This document shows positions 6,369 through 7,309 of a stretch of 7,309 nucleotides of DNA, piece after piece (within the stretch, counting starts at the first letter, position 1; every line of letters begins with the position of its first letter). A model generated the notes under the pieces. It did not search any database and was not told the DNA's origin. It worked only from the letters and a program-made list of their open reading frames with translations. The DNA lies in the NCBI GenBank assembly GCA_043766915.1, contig JAYUHO010000016.1, positions 1 to 7,309 on the forward strand. Direction: 5' to 3'. Origin of the DNA: JANNAT01 sp043766915. Lineage in GTDB: Bacteria > Pseudomonadota > Alphaproteobacteria > Rhodobacterales > Rhodobacteraceae. Both the position numbers and the translations under genes were made by a program.

Positions 6369-6767
6369 TCAAATCTCGATCCGCGCCCGAAACACCATGT
6401 CGATACGCCGCGAGGTGCCCTCGTCCAAACGCCGCGCCACGGCCCGGGTAAAACTGATCGACACCACCCGTCCAAGGGTCAGAGTCAGGGCTGCGCCCTC
6501 CAGCGCCGCCGAAACAGACCCCGCGATACCCTTGGCCGTCAGAAACCCCGTCGCGTCGCTGATCACACTGATGTCAACGCGGTGCTCTGCCCCCGCCCCG
6601 GATTTGTCTGACTGATCCGTCACCACTTCTGGCCCGATCAGTACGAAATTCGCAGGGGCGGTGCCCGGTGGAATGGCATCAACAATCGCCACCCCTGCAA
6701 GGGCCGGATAGCCCGCCAACCGGGTGTAGATCGCACTTTGAAGTGCCGCAGCCGCTCGATAGCTCAT
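6369..6767 (-). CDS. GTA g8 tail terminator protein (DUF3168)
   Basis: A 132-residue DUF3168 protein (RcGTA g8), the tail terminator/completion ring that caps the tail tube and joins it to the head. The family shows in YRAAAALQSAIYTRLAG, VAIVDAIPPGTAPANFVLIG at about 26-45, the charged EHRVDISVIS strand, and the C-terminal RRIDMVFRARIE. A strong AGGAGG at 6780-6775 lies 7 nt before the ATG, inside the end of g7, and the two genes overlap by 4 nt. Intact and of normal length. Confidence 0.94.
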   Translation of the reverse strand: MSYRAAAALQSAIYTRLAGYPALAGVAIVDAIPPGTAPANFVLIGPEVVTDQSDKSGAGAEHRVDISVISDATGFLTAKGIAGSVSAALEGAALTLTLGRVVSISFTRAVARRLDEGTSRRIDMVFRARIEI

Positions 6768-7102
6768 GCCGGAACCTCCTCACGCGCAAAGCAGATCAGA
6801 TGGCGGCCCTCAGGATCACGTTCCGAGACCGCCAGAATGGAGAAAATCCGCGTGCCATCGCGCAGCCGCTGTTCGGGCTTTGGCCGTGCGGTTGACCCAA
6901 CGGGTGCCCCGCGCACAGTGATGCGGTAGGGCACGGCGGCAAACAGCACCTCGGTTCCGGCAGCCTCGCGCCCGGATCCGGGCAACACTTCAGCCCACAA
7001 CGTGCCAAGTGCCGCCCAGGTCAGCACGAACCCACCCGCCCCATCCGCCACCCGCTGCGGTGCCTCCAAAACCATGGCGCGGGTCAGCTGCACGCCACTC
7101 AT
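6764..7102 (-). CDS. GTA g7 head-tail stopper/adaptor (Phage_H_T_join type)
   Basis: A 112-residue head-tail joining protein of the Phage_H_T_join/SPP1 gp16-like family (RcGTA g7), a neck ring between adaptor and tail terminator. The typical pattern is an N-terminal LEAPQRVADGAGGFVLTWAA, a LWAEVLPGSGRE strand, then VPYRITVRG, GTRIFSILAVSERDPEGRHL and a short acidic end. The ATG overlaps the g6 stop by 4 nt and its own stop overlaps g8 by 4 nt. Only a weak G-rich ribosome site (GGGGGTG) precedes it, so translation may depend on coupling with g6. Confidence 0.94.
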   Translation of the reverse strand: MSGVQLTRAMVLEAPQRVADGAGGFVLTWAALGTLWAEVLPGSGREAAGTEVLFAAVPYRITVRGAPVGSTARPKPEQRLRDGTRIFSILAVSERDPEGRHLICFAREEVPA

Positions 7103-7309
7103 GCCGCACCCCCGCCCAGCACCCGAACGGTGCGCCAGCGTTCGATCAATACCTGCACCGACACGGGCAAGCCCGCCAGACTGGCGCCCACCTCGTGCCG
7201 GTTCTCATAGTATTCCGCCGCCAACAGCAGCACCGCCTGCGCCAGATCGGCAGGCACCGCCGCCCACGCTGCGCCACAACCTGCGTCAAACACAATCTCA
7301 ACCCGGCCA
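7099..7309 (-). CDS. GTA g6 head-tail adaptor, 5' end beyond window
   Basis: C-terminal part of the head-tail connector/adaptor (RcGTA g6, phiE125 gp8-like family; usual length roughly 200 residues). The frame stays open from the right window edge: GRVEIVFDAGCGAAW continues into VPADLAQAVLLLAAEYYENR, the conserved C-terminal helix of this family, and then VQVLIERWRTVRVLGGGAA. A GTG at 7293 could be taken as a start. It is not credible, because coding sequence continues upstream in frame and the conserved helix would then lack its domain. In the particle it sits on the portal and holds the stopper ring. Confidence 0.9.
   Translation of the reverse strand, partial: GRVEIVFDAGCGAAWAAVPADLAQAVLLLAAEYYENRHEVGASLAGLPVSVQVLIERWRTVRVLGGGAA

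Noticed and set aside
1..7309. A complete active prophage using GTA-like tail genes with its own integrase
   Set aside because: Gene order and sizes match a domesticated RcGTA-type cluster, and g15 is cut mid-domain beside the integrase. A functional phage would be expected to keep its baseplate gene whole. Not formally excluded without the flanks.

Overview
The window comes from an alphaproteobacterium of the Rhodobacterales (a Rhodobacter or roseobacter relative). Positions about 1140-7309 carry the tail half of a gene transfer agent (GTA) structural cluster like that of Rhodobacter capsulatus (RcGTA). All of it lies on the minus strand, in canonical order from g6 to g15. The GTA genes are rich in G+C and packed tightly, mostly with 1-4 nt stop/start overlaps, as in a single late operon read from right to left.

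Reading in the direction of transcription, the layout is: g6 head-tail adaptor (cut by the right window edge), g7 stopper, g8 tail terminator, g9 tail tube, g10 and g10.1 (tail assembly chaperone-like), g11 short tape measure, g12 distal tail protein, g13 hub with a lambda gpL-like four-cysteine pattern, g14 NlpC/P60 cell-wall peptidase, and g15, the large baseplate/host-contact ('megatron') protein. Together these would build the neck, tail tube and baseplate of the GTA particle.

The notable event is at the left. g15 should be about 1,300 residues long, but its reading frame is interrupted inside the TIM-barrel-like domain around residue 543-546 (about position 1140-1151). It then runs for roughly 21 unrelated residues to a stop at 1074. 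Next comes a short, repeat-dense, non-coding stretch (about 995-1131) and the start of a tyrosine recombinase/integrase gene on the same strand (982 to the left edge, incomplete). The integrase has an Arm-type N-terminal domain and visible catalytic R, K and HxxR residues. Its base composition and codon use look less G+C-biased than those of the GTA genes.

The simplest reading is an integrative element (prophage, island or other integrase-carrying element) inserted into the GTA g15 gene. The window would hold one end: host-gene junction, attachment/arm-site region, then integrase reading into the element. The rest of the element and the 3' half of g15 would lie beyond the left edge. The insertion is inferred from the truncation and the neighbouring integrase; the second junction is not visible.
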